Positions 9,275 to 17,513 of a stretch of 64,000 bases of DNA are shown piece after piece. Source of the stretch: Demequina sp. NBRC 110057 (GTDB lineage Bacteria; Actinomycetota; Actinomycetes; Actinomycetales; Demequinaceae). Position 1 is the first letter of the stretch. Each line of letters starts with the position of its first letter. The notes beneath the pieces were generated by a model that saw only the letters and a list, made by a program, of their open reading frames with translations, had not been told where the DNA came from and ran no database searches. Both the position numbers and the translations under genes were made by a program. The stretch spans positions 682,001 to 746,000 of the forward strand of contig NZ_BBRN01000003.1 in assembly GCF_002090175.1 (NCBI RefSeq), written 5' to 3'.

Positions 9275-10831
9275 CTAGTGGAAGAAGTGCCTGGTACCGG
9301 TGTGGTACAGGGTGATGCCGGCGGACTTGGCCGCCTCGATCACCTCGGCGTCACGCACGGAGCCGCCGGGGGACACGACGGCCTTGACGCCCGCATCGAT
9401 GAGCACCTGGAGGCCGTCCGCGAACGGGAAGAACGCGTCCGAGGCCGCGACGGCGCCGCGCGCCCTCTCCTCGCCGGCGCGCGTCACCGCGAGGCCGCAG
9501 GAGTCCACACGGTTGACCTGGCCCATGCCGACGCCGACCGCGGCGCCGTCCTTCGCCAGCAGGATCGCGTTGGACTTCACGGCGCGGCACGCGCGCCATG
9601 CGAAGTCGAGGTCGGCGAGGGTGGCCTCATCGGCGGCCTCGCCCGCCACGAGCTCCCACGTGTCGGCGGGGTCGCCGGGAGCGTCGATCGCGTCGGCGGC
9701 CTGCACCAGCAGCCCGCCGGTGATGCGGCGCCACTCGGCCACCTGAGCGCGCGGCTCGACCGTCAGCAGGCGGATGTTCTTCTTCGCCTGCAGCACCTCC
9801 GCCGCGCCGTCCTCGAAGCCGGGGGCCACGACCACCTCGGTGAAGATGTCCTTGATCTGCTCCGCCGCGGCCACCGAGATGGGGCGGTTGGCGGCGATGA
9901 CGCCGCCGAACGCCGACACGGGGTCGGTCGCGTGCGCCTTGGCGTGGGCCTCGGCGATGGTCTCCGCGACGGCGATGCCGCACGGGTTCGCGTGCTTGAT
10001 GACCGCCACGGCAGGGCGGTCGAAGTCGTAGGCGGCGCGCAGCGCGGCGTCGGCGTCGACGTAGTTGTTGAAGCTCATTTCCTTGCCGTGGAGCTGGCGC
10101 GCCTGCGCGAGGCCACCGGCGACCGACGGGTCGGTGTACACGGCGGCGGACTGGTGCGGGTTCTCGCCGTAGCGCAGCGTCGCGGAGCGGTCGAAGGACG
10201 CGGCGACCCACTGGGGCAGGTCGGCGCCCTCCTCGGGGGCCACCACGGAGGTCATCCAGGACGCGACGGCGATGTCGTAGTCGGCGGTGTGGCGGAAGGC
10301 CGCGGCGGCGAGCGCCTGACGCTCGGCGAGGGTGAAGCCTCCCTCGGCGACGGCAGCGAGCACCTCGTCGTACCGGGCCGGGTCCACGACGACGGCGACC
10401 GACGGGTGGTTCTTGGCCGCGGCGCGCACCATCGACGGGCCGCCGATGTCGATCTGCTCCACCACCTCGTCCTGCGCGGCGCCGGAGGCGACGGTCTGCG
10501 TGAACGGGTAGAGGTTCACCACCACGAGGTCGAAGGGCGCGACGCCCAGCTCGTCGAGCTGCGCGCGGTGCGATTCGAGGCGGCGGTCGGCGAGGATGCC
10601 GGCGTGGACCCGGGGGTGCAGGGTCTTCACGCGGCCGTCGAGGCACTCGGGGAACCCGGTGAGCTCCTCGACACGCGTGACCGCCACGCCGGCGTCGGCG
10701 ATCCGCGACGCCGTCGAACCGGTCGAGACGATCTCGACGCCCGCGGCGGCGAGGCCGCGAGCGAGGTCCTCGATCCCCGTCTTGTCGTACACCGAGATGA
10801 GTGCCCGTGCCACTGCCTGCCGCTCAGCCAT
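9275..10831 (-). CDS. purH: Bifunctional AICAR transformylase / IMP cyclohydrolase
   Basis: This 518-residue enzyme carries out the last two steps of purine synthesis: formyl transfer from 10-formyl-THF to AICAR, then ring closure to IMP. The N-terminal MGS-like cyclohydrolase domain shows [15 protein letters not shown] and [15 protein letters not shown]. The C-terminal transformylase domain shows [13 protein letters not shown] and [11 protein letters not shown]. Full length is present. It follows purN by 24 bases in the same direction, placing both folate-dependent formyl transfers in one transcription unit. Confidence 0.98.
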   Translation of the reverse strand: MAERQAVARALISVYDKTGIEDLARGLAAAGVEIVSTGSTASRIADAGVAVTRVEELTGFPECLDGRVKTLHPRVHAGILADRRLESHRAQLDELGVAPFDLVVVNLYPFTQTVASGAAQDEVVEQIDIGGPSMVRAAAKNHPSVAVVVDPARYDEVLAAVAEGGFTLAERQALAAAAFRHTADYDIAVASWMTSVVAPEEGADLPQWVAASFDRSATLRYGENPHQSAAVYTDPSVAGGLAQARQLHGKEMSFNNYVDADAALRAAYDFDRPAVAVIKHANPCGIAVAETIAEAHAKAHATDPVSAFGGVIAANRPISVAAAEQIKDIFTEVVVAPGFEDGAAEVLQAKKNIRLLTVEPRAQVAEWRRITGGLLVQAADAIDAPGDPADTWELVAGEAADEATLADLDFAWRACRAVKSNAILLAKDGAAVGVGMGQVNRVDSCGLAVTRAGEERARGAVAASDAFFPFADGLQVLIDAGVKAVVSPGGSVRDAEVIEAAKSAGITLYHTGTRHFFH

Positions 10832-10855
10832 GCTGCGCCTTCCGTTGTGCTTGAT

Positions 10856-11479
10856 TCACGCGCCGAGGCGCGCACGTCTTCCATCGACGGTCCAGCCCTC
10901 GCGCGCCATCCTGCCCACCGTCTCGGTGACCAGGGCGCGCTCCGCGATCTTGATGCGCTCGTGAAGGGAGGACTCGGTGTCATCATCCCAGACCTCGACA
11001 GAGGCCTGGGCGAGGATCGGGCCCGTATCCACGCCCGCGTCCACGAGCATGACCGTGCAGCCCGTGATGCGTACGCCGTGCGCAAGAGCGTCCCTCACCC
11101 CGTGCGCGCCGGGGAACGAGGGGAGCAGCGCGGGGTGGGTGTTGACGATCCTGCCGCCGAAGCGGTCGAGGGTCGGGGCGCCGATGATGCGCATGAAGCC
11201 CAGGCACAGGACCAGGTCCGGCTCGTGGGCGGCGATCGCGTCGACGAGCGCCTCATCCCAGGCGGCGCGGTTCGCGAAGTCCAGGGGCGACACGACGGCG
11301 GAGGCGACCCCCGCATCGGCCGCGATGTCGAGGGCACCCACGGCGGGCTTGTCGGTGATGACGGCGGCGACGCTCGCGCCGTAGGCCTCGTCGGCGGCCG
11401 CCTCGAGGACGGCGCGCATGGTCGATCCGGCGCCGGAGGCGAGGACGACGAGGCGTGCGGGGGCGTGCCGGTTTGTCAC
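10856..11479 (-). CDS. purN: Phosphoribosylglycinamide formyltransferase
   Basis: This 207-residue protein transfers a formyl group from 10-formyl-THF to GAR, step three of purine synthesis. The catalytic region is clear: LGFMRII, then VNTHPALLPSFPGAHGV containing the Asn/His pair, and the DTGPIL loop with catalytic Asp. It starts at GTG 11479 with the Rossmann start LVVLASGAGSTM. It is the first gene of the purN-purH-DUF3017 unit. The upstream region is shared with a divergent small membrane-protein gene. Confidence 0.97.
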   Translation of the reverse strand: MTNRHAPARLVVLASGAGSTMRAVLEAAADEAYGASVAAVITDKPAVGALDIAADAGVASAVVSPLDFANRAAWDEALVDAIAAHEPDLVLCLGFMRIIGAPTLDRFGGRIVNTHPALLPSFPGAHGVRDALAHGVRITGCTVMLVDAGVDTGPILAQASVEVWDDDTESSLHERIKIAERALVTETVGRMAREGWTVDGRRARLGA

Positions 11480-11528
11480 GGGGCGAGCCTATCGGCATGC
11501 TGGGGTCACCTTCGATCCCAGGAGCACC

Positions 11529-11957
11529 GTGCCCGACAACGACACCCCGTCCCCGCAGCTGTCCCCTGCCGCGCGCCGTTACTCGGTGCCGTTCATGGTG
11601 CTGCTCGGGCTCACCCTGCTCCTGTACCTGTTCTCGATCCCCCTCGCGTACGGGATGCTGCTGACGGGCCCCGCCGCGGCCCTCGTGGGGCTCAGGGCGC
11701 TGTGGGTCACGCGCAAGGACAAGGCGCTGGCGTACTTCCGGCTGTCGATGACCTTCGGGACCATCGTGGCGGGCTTCATGACGGTCACCGCGCTGGGACT
11801 CGTCGTGTTCAACGGCATCATGACCGACCTGTCCGACTGCATGGACCGCGCCGTGACCCGCTCTGCCGCCGACCAGTGCGAGCAGGAGTATCAGGACTCG
11901 CTCAACAACGTCGTCGAGGACCTCTACGAGCGCTTCGGGGTCACGACGGGGTCGTGA
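11529..11957 (+). CDS. Uncharacterised membrane protein
   Basis: This 142-residue protein has three hydrophobic segments (about residues 20-40, 42-58 and 75-98) and a C-terminal, mostly polar tail of about 45 residues with two cysteines. The GTG start at 11529 has AGGAG at 11520-11524; longer in-frame forms lack a ribosome site. Its last 17 bases overlap the convergent DUF6350 gene. I do not recognise a family. Its position between purN and the DUF6350 gene suggests a lineage-specific insertion in an otherwise conserved neighbourhood. Confidence 0.75.
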   Translation: MPDNDTPSPQLSPAARRYSVPFMVLLGLTLLLYLFSIPLAYGMLLTGPAAALVGLRALWVTRKDKALAYFRLSMTFGTIVAGFMTVTALGLVVFNGIMTDLSDCMDRAVTRSAADQCEQEYQDSLNNVVEDLYERFGVTTGS

Positions 11958-13212
11958 CCTCCTCGGCGGCCGATGCGTCGGTCGCCGCCCGCTCGGCGGC
12001 CTCCTGGCGCTCGCCCCTGCCCGCGCGCCAGCGCACCCAGGCATCCTTCAGCGCGAGCACTCCCGTCGCCGCCAGGTAGCCGCCCAGCACCAGTCCCGCG
12101 AGGGCGGTGGTGGTCGGGATGAGGTCGGCGCCCACCGACTCGGCGAGCCTGCCGGGGCCAATCGCGCCCGCCGCCATCGCGAGCACCGCGAGGCCTCCCA
12201 CGGCGACGAGGCCGAGTGCCACGGCATCGGCCTTGGCATCGTCCCAGGTGAGAGCGCCGCGCCGGCGCGAGGCGAGGCGCACCGCGGCAGCTACCGCCAC
12301 GAGCGCCAGCGGCACCCACACGAGCCATCCGCCGGCGACGTCCGGGAGGACGCCCAGCAGCGGTACCTCGGGCAACGCTCCGGCCGCCAATTCACCGGGC
12401 GCGTACGCGGAGCCGAGCCCCACGGAGAAGCCCTGTCCGGTGAGCCACGCGAGCATCCACACGATGATGGTCGGCGCGTAGGCGAGCTCGCCGATGGCGA
12501 GCACCACGCCGCCCACGCCGTCCACTCCCAGGCCGGTCGCGGCATCGGCCACCGCCCCGCGGCCCACGACGGCGAAGACGAGCGCGGTCACCGAGGCGAG
12601 GCCGAGCGCCCACGCGAGGGTCGCCGTCGCGCGCCTCGCGCCGCGCAGGACCCAGGCGGGAAGCTGCGTCAGCCAGGCAAACTCGGCGCCGTGCGCGCGC
12701 CAGATTCCCGCCGCGGCGGCGGGGGCGGCGATGAGTGCGGCAACGGTGCAGGCGCGCACGATGAGGCTGCCGCCCTCGGGCTGTCCCCCGAGCGCGATCG
12801 AGCCGATCACGCCCACCATGGCGACGTAACTCGCGACGGCGAGGGACCAGCTGGTCCAGGTGCGCGTGGCGAAGCGACGGGCGAGCCCCACCATGGCGGC
12901 GGCGCTCAGCACCGTGAGGCCGAGCGGCAGCAGGGTGATGGTGCCGATGCTCGTGACCGCGGGCACGCCGTGAGCCATGAGGAATACGGTGGTGGCCACT
13001 GTGAACGCGGAGCCCCATGGGATCCCGTCGATCGTGGTGGGGCCGGGGTCGGAGGCGATGACGGCCATCGCGAGGATGGTGACCGCGAGGTACGGGCCGA
13101 GCGCGGCCTGGACGCCGGCGAGGACGCCGCCCACCCAGCCGGGGTAACCCGAGAACCATTGCTGCAGCCACGCCCACGCGGAACGGAGCGGGGCGGTGGA
13201 CGGGCGGCGCAT
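11941..13212 (-). CDS. DUF6350 family polytopic membrane protein (PerM-like)
   Basis: This 423-residue protein has about ten hydrophobic segments, rich in Ala/Val/Leu. Its place between sucD and purN matches the actinobacterial DUF6350 family, some members of which have been linked to cell-division persistence (PerM in mycobacteria). That functional link is recalled family knowledge, not visible in sequence. The Trp- and Arg-containing N-terminus precedes the first segment at about residue 30. The C-terminus is Ala/Glu/Thr-rich and overlaps the convergent neighbour. Confidence 0.75.
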   Translation of the reverse strand: MRRPSTAPLRSAWAWLQQWFSGYPGWVGGVLAGVQAALGPYLAVTILAMAVIASDPGPTTIDGIPWGSAFTVATTVFLMAHGVPAVTSIGTITLLPLGLTVLSAAAMVGLARRFATRTWTSWSLAVASYVAMVGVIGSIALGGQPEGGSLIVRACTVAALIAAPAAAAGIWRAHGAEFAWLTQLPAWVLRGARRATATLAWALGLASVTALVFAVVGRGAVADAATGLGVDGVGGVVLAIGELAYAPTIIVWMLAWLTGQGFSVGLGSAYAPGELAAGALPEVPLLGVLPDVAGGWLVWVPLALVAVAAAVRLASRRRGALTWDDAKADAVALGLVAVGGLAVLAMAAGAIGPGRLAESVGADLIPTTTALAGLVLGGYLAATGVLALKDAWVRWRAGRGERQEAAERAATDASAAEEVTTPS

Positions 13213-13233
13213 GGTTCCTATGGTGACCCGTGA

Positions 13234-13260
13234 GCGCGCCGAATCCGAGCATCGGCGCGC
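13234..13260. other. Hairpin upstream of the DUF6350 gene
   Basis: GCGCGCCGA (13234-13242) pairs with TCGGCGCGC (13252-13260) around the loop ATCCGAGCA. It lies 22 bases before the DUF6350 start codon and next to the sucCD terminator, and shares the apical sequence AATCCGAG with it. Confidence 0.5.
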
Positions 13261-13286
13261 AGCGGGGCCTCACCCACAGACGCCGA

Positions 13287-13350
13287 CGCCCCGGGAGTCA
13301 CGGAGGGCGTGGAATCCGAGAATTCCGCGCACCCGGCGACTCCCGGGGCG
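13287..13350 (-). terminator. Nested hairpin terminator of sucCD
   Basis: Outer arms CGCCCCGGGAGTC (13287-13299) and its complement (13338-13350) are perfect over 13 bases. They enclose a second hairpin built on GGAAT (13311-13315) and ATTCC (13322-13326). It lies seven bases after the sucD stop. No U-run is present. Confidence 0.7.
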
Positions 13351-13356
13351 GACGGG

Positions 13357-14235
13357 TTACTTCGTGAGGAGGGCTCGCATGAGCTCGGCGGTCTCGGTGG
13401 GGGTCTTGCCCACCTTGACGCCGGCGGCCTCGAGGGCCTCCTTCTTCGCCTGCGCGGTGCCGGCCGAGCCGGACACGATCGCGCCGGCGTGGCCCATGGT
13501 CTTGCCCTCGGGCGCCTCGAAGCCGGCCACGTAACCCACGACGGGCTTCGTGACGTGCTCCTTGATGTACGCCGCAGCGCGCTCCTCGGCGTCGCCGCCG
13601 ATCTCGCCGATCATGACGATCGCGTCAGTGTCGGGGTCGTTCTCGAACGCCTCAAGGCAGTCGATGTGGGTGGTGCCGATGACGGGGTCGCCGCCGATTC
13701 CCACCGCGGTCGAGAAGCCGATGTCGCGCAGCTCGAACATCATCTGGTAGGTCAGCGTTCCCGACTTGGACACGAGGCCGATCCGGCCGGCGCCGGTGAT
13801 GTTCGCGGGAGTGATGCCCACGTTCGACTCGCCGGGGGTGATGAGGCCGGGGCAGTTGGGGCCGATGAGGCGCACCCCCTTGGACTTCGCGTACGCGTAG
13901 AACTCGGCGGTGTCCGCGACGGGCACGCCCTCGGTGATGATGACGGCCAGGCCGATGCCCGCGTCCACTGCCTCGATGACCGCGGCCTTGGTGAAGGCGG
14001 GGGGCACGAACAGCACGGTGACGTCGGCTCCGGTCTCAGCCATCGCATCGGCCACCGTCCCGAACACCGGGATGTCGGTGCCGTCGAAGTCGACGGACGT
14101 GCCTGCCTTGCGGGGGTTCACGCCGCCAACGATGGTGGTGCCGGAGGCGAGCATGCGCGCGGTGTGCTTGGAGCCCTCCGAGCCGGTCATGCCCTGGACG
14201 ATGACCTTGGAGTCCTTGTTGATGAAGATCGACAT
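13357..14235 (-). CDS. sucD: Succinyl-CoA synthetase alpha subunit
   Basis: This 292-residue alpha subunit binds CoA and carries the phosphohistidine, [12 protein letters not shown]. It begins [18 protein letters not shown], the usual SucD start; a longer open frame upstream is only read-through of the sucC region in another frame. [14 protein letters not shown] is the other family landmark. It starts 11 bases after the sucC stop and forms a heterotetramer with SucC. The complex makes ATP or GTP from succinyl-CoA in the TCA cycle. Confidence 0.98.
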   Translation of the reverse strand: MSIFINKDSKVIVQGMTGSEGSKHTARMLASGTTIVGGVNPRKAGTSVDFDGTDIPVFGTVADAMAETGADVTVLFVPPAFTKAAVIEAVDAGIGLAVIITEGVPVADTAEFYAYAKSKGVRLIGPNCPGLITPGESNVGITPANITGAGRIGLVSKSGTLTYQMMFELRDIGFSTAVGIGGDPVIGTTHIDCLEAFENDPDTDAIVMIGEIGGDAEERAAAYIKEHVTKPVVGYVAGFEAPEGKTMGHAGAIVSGSAGTAQAKKEALEAAGVKVGKTPTETAELMRALLTK

Positions 14236-14246
14236 GTGAGGCTCCC

Positions 14247-15413
14247 TTACGCGTTGGCCAGCTCGGCGGCCTTGGCCGCAGCGCCGTCCATGGTGTCGAC
14301 GATGGTCACGAGCGGGTGGTTCGCGGCGGCGAGGATCTCGCGGCCCTCGTCCACCGAGTTGCCGTCGAGGCGGACCACGAGCGGCTTGGTGGCCGCGTCG
14401 CCGAGCGTCTCGAGCGCGCCCACGATGCCGTTCGCGACCTCGATGCAGCTGGTGATGCCGCCGAAGACGTTGACGAACACGCTCTTCACCTGAGGGTCGT
14501 TCAGAATCACGTCGAGGCCGTTGGCCATGACGGCCGCCGAGGCGCCGCCGCCGATGTCGAGGAAGTTGGCGGGCTTCACGCCGCCGTGGGCCTCGCCGGC
14601 GTAGGCGACCACGTCGAGGGTCGACATAACCAGGCCGGCGCCGTTGCCGATGATGCCGACGGAGCCGTCGAGCTTCACGTAGTTGAGGTTCAGGGCCTTG
14701 GCCTTCGCCTCGAGCGGGTCGGCGGCTGCCTTGTCCTCGAGGGCCTCGTGGTCCTCGTGGCGGAAGCCGGCGTTCTCGTCGAGCGTCACCTTGCCGTCGA
14801 GCGCGATGATGGCGCCGTCCTCGGTGCGCACCAGGGGGTTCACCTCGACGAGCGTGGCGTCCTCGTTGGCGTAGACGGTCCACAGTTTCTGGATGACGTC
14901 GGCGACGGGCGCCTTCAGGTCCTCGGGGAAGTTCGCCGCGTCGACGATCTCGGCGGCCTTGGCGGCGTCGATGCCGACCAGCGGGTCCACCGCGACGCGG
15001 GCGAGTGCCTCGGGCCGCTCGACGGCGAGCTGCTCGATCTCCATGCCGCCCTCGACGGAGCACATCGCCAGGTAGCGGCGCTCCGCGCGGTCAAGCAGCA
15101 CCGAGAAGTAGAACTCCTCGGCGATGGCCGCCCCGGCCGCGATCATCACGCGGTGCACGGCGTGGCCCTTGATGTCCATGCCGAGGATCTGCGCCGCGGC
15201 GGCCTCGGCCTCCTCGGGCGAGCGGGCGAGCTTCACGCCGCCGGCCTTGCCACGTCCTCCGGTCTTCACCTGGGCCTTGACGACAACGACGCCGCCACCC
15301 AGCTTCTCGGCGGCGGCCTTGGCCTCCGCGGGGGTCTCGGCGACGATGCCGGGCAGCACGGGAACCCCGTGCTTCTCGAACATGTCCCGAGCCTGGTACT
15401 CGTACAGGTCCAT
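14247..15413 (-). CDS. sucC: Succinyl-CoA synthetase beta subunit
   Basis: This 388-residue beta subunit has an N-terminal ATP-grasp domain ([19 protein letters not shown] start, [16 protein letters not shown]) and the conserved EVNPL and GGI segments that bind nucleotide and succinate. The ATG at 15413 has AAGGA just upstream; a longer in-frame version would add a non-conserved 27 residues. It heads the sucCD operon. The preceding ldh gene is separated by a large imperfect hairpin, so sucC probably has its own promoter within 15414-15517. Confidence 0.98.
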   Translation of the reverse strand: MDLYEYQARDMFEKHGVPVLPGIVAETPAEAKAAAEKLGGGVVVVKAQVKTGGRGKAGGVKLARSPEEAEAAAAQILGMDIKGHAVHRVMIAAGAAIAEEFYFSVLLDRAERRYLAMCSVEGGMEIEQLAVERPEALARVAVDPLVGIDAAKAAEIVDAANFPEDLKAPVADVIQKLWTVYANEDATLVEVNPLVRTEDGAIIALDGKVTLDENAGFRHEDHEALEDKAAADPLEAKAKALNLNYVKLDGSVGIIGNGAGLVMSTLDVVAYAGEAHGGVKPANFLDIGGGASAAVMANGLDVILNDPQVKSVFVNVFGGITSCIEVANGIVGALETLGDAATKPLVVRLDGNSVDEGREILAAANHPLVTIVDTMDGAAAKAAELANA

Positions 15414-15517
15414 GTGCGTCCTTGCTGTCGTGAAAGGCCGCGCGGGTCTCGCGCGCCAGTACGTGGGGGTCACGATACCGGGTCGATGTTGCACCCCGGT
15501 GACGCTCCCCGCTTGGC

Positions 15518-15577
15518 GTCACAGGGATCCCCTGGGTTCTTTTTCCGCCGGAGGCGAGCCCAGGGGATCCCCGTGAC
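15518..15577. terminator. Large hairpin between ldh and sucC
   Basis: A 19-base stem with one mismatch (15518-15536 with 15559-15577, containing the palindromic GGATCC) encloses a 22-base loop. The loop holds a small CGCC/GGCG hairpin and a TTCTTTTT stretch on the plus strand. It lies just past the ldh stop and is the likely end of ldh transcription, although the T-run sits inside the loop rather than after the stem. Confidence 0.7.
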
Positions 15578-15589
15578 GGTGCGAGGCGG

Positions 15590-16543
15590 TTAGGCGACCC
15601 CGAAGCGGTTCGCGACGTCCTTGATCGACTGGGCCGACGCAAGCAGGGCTGCGGTCTCCGCCTCGTCCATCGGGACGGTCGCGTGGTGCTCGATGCCGTG
15701 GCGACCCACGACCGCGGGAAGCGACATGCAGACCTCGCCCACGCCGGGGTAGTCGATCAGGGTCGAGACCGGCATGATCCGGCGCTGGTCGCCCAGCACG
15801 GCCTCGACGATCCTGGCTCCCGCGGCGCCCACCGCGTAGTTGGTCGCGCCCTTGCCCTCGATGATCGTGTAGGCCGAGCGCATCACGTCGTGGTGGATCT
15901 GCTCGCGCTTCTCGGGCGTCATCACGACGTTGCCCTCGCGGTCGCGCCACTCGGACAGCAGCTGCCCGCCGATGGTGGCCGACGACCACAGCGCCACCTC
16001 GGAGTCGCCGTGCTCACCCGCGATGTACGCGTGGACGTTGCCGACGGCGACGTCGCAGGTCGCGGCGATCTGGTGACGCAGGCGGGACGTGTCGAGCGCG
16101 GTGCCCGAGCCGAACATCTGCGCCGGGTCCATTCCCGACTTCTTGATCGCGGCGTAGGTGACCACGTCGACGGGGTTCGTGACGAGGATGTAAATCGCGT
16201 CGGGCGCCACCTTCAGCAGGGGCGGCAGCACCTTGTCCATGAGCGAGATCGTGGCTCCCGCGAGGTCCATGCGGGACTGGCCCGGCTGCTGCTTGGCGCC
16301 GGCGGTGATGACCACCACGTCGGAGCCCGACACGACGTCCACGTCGTCCGAGCCCAGCACCGTCGCCTCGGGCATGAACTGGATGCCCTGGGCGAGGTCG
16401 AGCGCCTCCGCCTCAACCTTCGCCTTGTTGATGTCGTACAACGCGACGGTACGCGCGAATCCGCGCATCAGGCCTGCATACGCGAGGGTCGCACCGACCG
16501 CTCCCGCTCCGACGATCGACACCTTCGAGGTCTTGCTCTCCAC
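15590..16543 (-). CDS. ldh: L-lactate dehydrogenase
   Basis: This 317-residue enzyme reduces pyruvate to L-lactate with NADH. It has the Rossmann start VSIVGAGAVGATLAYA, the QQPGQSRMDL substrate loop with catalytic Arg, and GEHGDSEVA with the active-site His. SGTALDTSRLRH distinguishes it from malate dehydrogenase. The GTG at 16543 is chosen because AGGAGG lies five bases upstream. It is a single-gene unit between the sucCD operon and a secreted-protein gene. With phosphoketolase, pta and ackA in the window it points to fermentative ability. Confidence 0.96.
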   Translation of the reverse strand: MESKTSKVSIVGAGAVGATLAYAGLMRGFARTVALYDINKAKVEAEALDLAQGIQFMPEATVLGSDDVDVVSGSDVVVITAGAKQQPGQSRMDLAGATISLMDKVLPPLLKVAPDAIYILVTNPVDVVTYAAIKKSGMDPAQMFGSGTALDTSRLRHQIAATCDVAVGNVHAYIAGEHGDSEVALWSSATIGGQLLSEWRDREGNVVMTPEKREQIHHDVMRSAYTIIEGKGATNYAVGAAGARIVEAVLGDQRRIMPVSTLIDYPGVGEVCMSLPAVVGRHGIEHHATVPMDEAETAALLASAQSIKDVANRFGVA

Positions 16544-16757
16544 GGTTTCCTCCTGGGATGGGGGCTGTGGCGCCAGCCTACTTGGCGGCCGCGGCACCCG
16601 CGCCGCTTCGCGGTCGGGTGGCGAAGGGGCGCGGCGCGTGACAAAGCGACGGCTCCTGGGGGCGACACTCCGCGCCCTCGGGCGCGCCGCTCGGCGTGTC
16701 AGCCAGATCACCGTCACTTCGTGACCAGATGACCGGGTCGCGACGGGCCGATGCGAC

Positions 16758-16787
16758 GGCCGGGCCCGCGGCGGCCGGGCCCGCGGC
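16758..16787. repeat. Two-copy tandem 15-base GC repeat
   Basis: GGCCGGGCCCGCGGC occurs twice in direct succession (16758-16772, 16773-16787), immediately after a GGCCGATGC word at 16746. Both units contain the self-complementary GGGCCC, so the pair can fold into hairpins. It lies downstream of the 16805 gene and upstream of ldh, and may serve as that gene's terminator. Confidence 0.6.
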
Positions 16788-16804
16788 CAGCGAGCGATCG
16801 CCCG

Positions 16805-17440
16805 TCAGGGACGCGTGGGAACGCAGAGGTCGCCGTCCACCACCTCGGCGGTCGGGCCGTCGACGTTGATGCCCGCGAGAGTCTCCCAGCGCTGCTCGAC
16901 ATACTGCTGGGAGCCAGCACACCACCGGTCGTGGGTAGTGGTGCCGGCGCCGAGCGGAAGGCGATCGCCCGCGTAGGTGAAGGACTGGCCTCCCGCCTCG
17001 ACGCCGTCGAGCCCCGAGGGCCCCGCCCACGGCTGGAGGACCCACCCGTCGCCGCCGCAGCGCGGCTCGGGCTCGCCTGGCTCGAGCAGGTCGACGTCCT
17101 CGTTGACCTCCACCGGCACGTCGCAGTCGGGGTCGAAGACGAGGGCTCCCCCGGTCAGCACGATGTCGTCCGTGCACGCCTGCGTCCGCGCGGTCGTGAT
17201 GGTGGGCTCGACCATCGTCACCTCGACGCGGGTCAGCCCCCACACGTCGACGAGGGGTGCACGCCCGGTCGACTCCAGGGTGGCGTCGAGGGTGATCTCA
17301 CCACACCCGCCGTCCACGACGGTCGCCGTCTGGGACACCTCCGTGGCGGCCCCGTCAACAGACCGGACCGGCACGGCCGTCAGGACGGCTGCGACGCCCA
17401 GCGCCGCCACCGCGACGCCCACCTTCACCCACCACGACAT
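16805..17440 (-). CDS. Uncharacterised exported or membrane-anchored protein
   Basis: This 211-residue protein has one N-terminal hydrophobic segment (about residues 5-23), either an uncleaved anchor or a signal peptide. It is followed by an extracytoplasmic domain with six cysteines (CGE, ACTDD, DCD, RCGG, WCAG, LCVP) that could form three disulfides. The composition is acidic, with no enzyme motif I recognise. It is transcribed after pcrA in the same direction, 73 bases downstream. No family assignment is offered. Confidence 0.7.
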   Translation of the reverse strand: MSWWVKVGVAVAALGVAAVLTAVPVRSVDGAATEVSQTATVVDGGCGEITLDATLESTGRAPLVDVWGLTRVEVTMVEPTITTARTQACTDDIVLTGGALVFDPDCDVPVEVNEDVDLLEPGEPEPRCGGDGWVLQPWAGPSGLDGVEAGGQSFTYAGDRLPLGAGTTTHDRWCAGSQQYVEQRWETLAGINVDGPTAEVVDGDLCVPTRP

Positions 17441-17513
17441 GGGCTCCCCCTTGCCGCGCCGCCGCGGACGGGCGGTGCGTTGAGGGAAACCTATCCCGGC
17501 CGGGGTCCGCGCG

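Noticed and set aside
11418-11528. Upstream extension of the small membrane protein into the purN start region
   Set aside because: AGGAG at 11520-11524 points to GTG 11529. The extension is antisense to the purN N-terminus and basic low-complexity.
13357-15063. Apparent 568-residue fusion of sucD to an upstream extension
   Set aside because: The first 275 residues are an out-of-frame reading of sucC. The SucD start (MSIFINKD) at 14235 and the intact sucC frame show two normal genes.
16758-16787. Tandem 15-base repeat as a CRISPR fragment or mobile-element end
   Set aside because: Only two copies with no spacer, extremely GC-rich, and no transposase or cas gene near. More likely a hairpin-forming terminator.
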